Assembly (NCBI RefSeq): GCF_016925535.1
Contig: NZ_CP070496.1
Coordinates: 186,001 to 250,000, forward strand
DNA: 64,000 bases
Direction: 5' to 3'
DNA from: Natronoglycomyces albus
GTDB lineage: Bacteria > Actinomycetota > Actinomycetes > Mycobacteriales > Micromonosporaceae
The notes under the pieces are model-generated. The model was not told where the DNA came from. It saw only the letters and a program-made list of their open reading frames with translations, and searched no databases. This document shows positions 63,358 through 64,000 of this stretch, piece after piece. Numbering within the stretch: position 1 is the stretch's first letter; the number at the start of each line of letters is the position of its first letter. The position numbers and the translations under genes were made by a program.

Positions 63358-64000
63358 ATGTGTGGAATCGTGGGATACGTAGGAAAACAAAACACCGTCG
63401 ACGTCGTCATCGACGGATTGCGCCGCCTGGAATATCGCGGCTATGACTCCTCTGGCATAGCGATGGTCGCCGACGGCGCGATCGTGTGCGCCAAGAAGGC
63501 CGGAAAACTCGCCAACTTGGAATCGGAGCTGGACACCATGCAGGTGCCAGAGGCCACGACCGGCATCGGACACACCCGCTGGGCCACCCACGGAATGCCC
63601 TCCGACCGCAACGCCCACCCACACACCAGCAAAGACGGCTCGGTGGCGATCATCCACAACGGGATCATCGAAAACTTCGCCCAGCTGCGAACCGAACTGG
63701 AAAACGACGGCATAGAGTTCGCCTCCGACACCGATACCGAAGTCGTGGCTCATCTGCTGGGCCGCATCCTGCCAGCGGTTGGCGACCTCACCGAAGCCAT
63801 GCGCGCCACCTGTGAACGTCTCGAAGGAGCGTTCACACTGTTGGCCGTCTCCAAAGACCACCCCGACACCGTCGTGGGCGCGCGCCGCAACTCCCCGTTG
63901 GTCGTGGGCGTGGGCGAGAACGAATACTTCATGGGTTCCGATGTCAGTGCCTTCATCGCCCACACCAAGGACGCCATCGAACTGGGCCAAGATCAGATCG
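63358..64000 (+). CDS. glmS: Glutamine-fructose-6-phosphate aminotransferase, N-terminal part
   Basis: Starts at ATG 63358 and runs off the right edge (214 residues seen of about 600). It makes glucosamine-6-phosphate for cell-wall synthesis. The Cys2 glutaminase nucleophile is in MCGIVGYVGK; GLRRLEYRGYDSSGIAMV, GIGHTRWATHGMPSDRNAHP and SVAIIHNGIIENFAQLRTEL are the standard class II amidotransferase motifs. GG(T)GG upstream may act as the ribosome site. No glmS ribozyme is visible. Confidence 0.97.
   Translation, partial: MCGIVGYVGKQNTVDVVIDGLRRLEYRGYDSSGIAMVADGAIVCAKKAGKLANLESELDTMQVPEATTGIGHTRWATHGMPSDRNAHPHTSKDGSVAIIHNGIIENFAQLRTELENDGIEFASDTDTEVVAHLLGRILPAVGDLTEAMRATCERLEGAFTLLAVSKDHPDTVVGARRNSPLVVGVGENEYFMGSDVSAFIAHTKDAIELGQDQI

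Overview
The window reads as the chromosome of a high-GC actinobacterium. Lineage markers are a RamB-type glyoxylate regulator beside isocitrate lyase, a dnaK-grpE-dnaJ-hspR operon with HAIR operators, a DivIVA/Scy-type coiled-coil protein, WXG100-like genes, CsoR/CopZ, and a c-di-AMP riboswitch ahead of an NlpC/P60 hydrolase. The gene set fits a filamentous or Glycomyces/Micromonospora-like actinomycete; the family is an inference.

0-7 kb: the 5' part of a type IV secretion-like locus on the minus strand (VirB4-type ATPase running off the left edge, a PrgI/VirB3-like and a VirB2-like membrane protein), a divergent proline-rich membrane protein, and a frameshifted gene ruin. 7-13 kb: housekeeping genes: YjbR-like protein, ispE, rsmA, prfC, YqeY-like protein, a membrane-anchored metallophosphoesterase, and tRNA-Pro(CGG) preceded by a broken copy of itself. 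13-17.4 kb: gene debris downstream of the tRNA, with fragments of IS481 and IS5-like transposases, a tyrosine recombinase, an ArsR regulator and a peptidoglycan-binding protein. Embedded in it are an apparently live rpmF (L32) paralog with a Zur-like box, a membrane protein and a lipoprotein.

17.4-25 kb: a four-gene operon (ribbon-helix-helix regulator, DUF4097 protein, DrrA/DrrB-like ABC exporter), an ArsR-SRPBCC pair, a NUDIX hydrolase and a WXG100-like gene pair. 25-31 kb: glyoxylate shunt (aceB, aceA) with divergent ramB. 31-38 kb: YcaQ-like glycosylase, a second ABC exporter with a TetR gene, two tandem paralogous single-pass proteins with Tyr/Pro/Gln repeats, and a DUF5925-type AAA ATPase. 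38-45.4 kb: CopD-CtaG copper/cytochrome oxidase protein, 5-oxoprolinase pxpABC, a GH43-like protein, and copZ/csoR with an operator.

45.5-64 kb: riboswitch plus NlpC/P60 hydrolase, GH20 hexosaminidase, DivIVA-like protein, two CNNM/CBS membrane proteins, the HspR chaperone operon, GNAT, a Cys-motif protein, a membrane beta-propeller protein, and the start of glmS.

The most notable non-genic signal is a family of about 100-bp intergenic elements with inverted termini (seven copies between 17 and 54.5 kb, one inverted and one truncated). It looks like an undescribed MITE-like repeat. All identifications come from reading the sequence; no searches were run.
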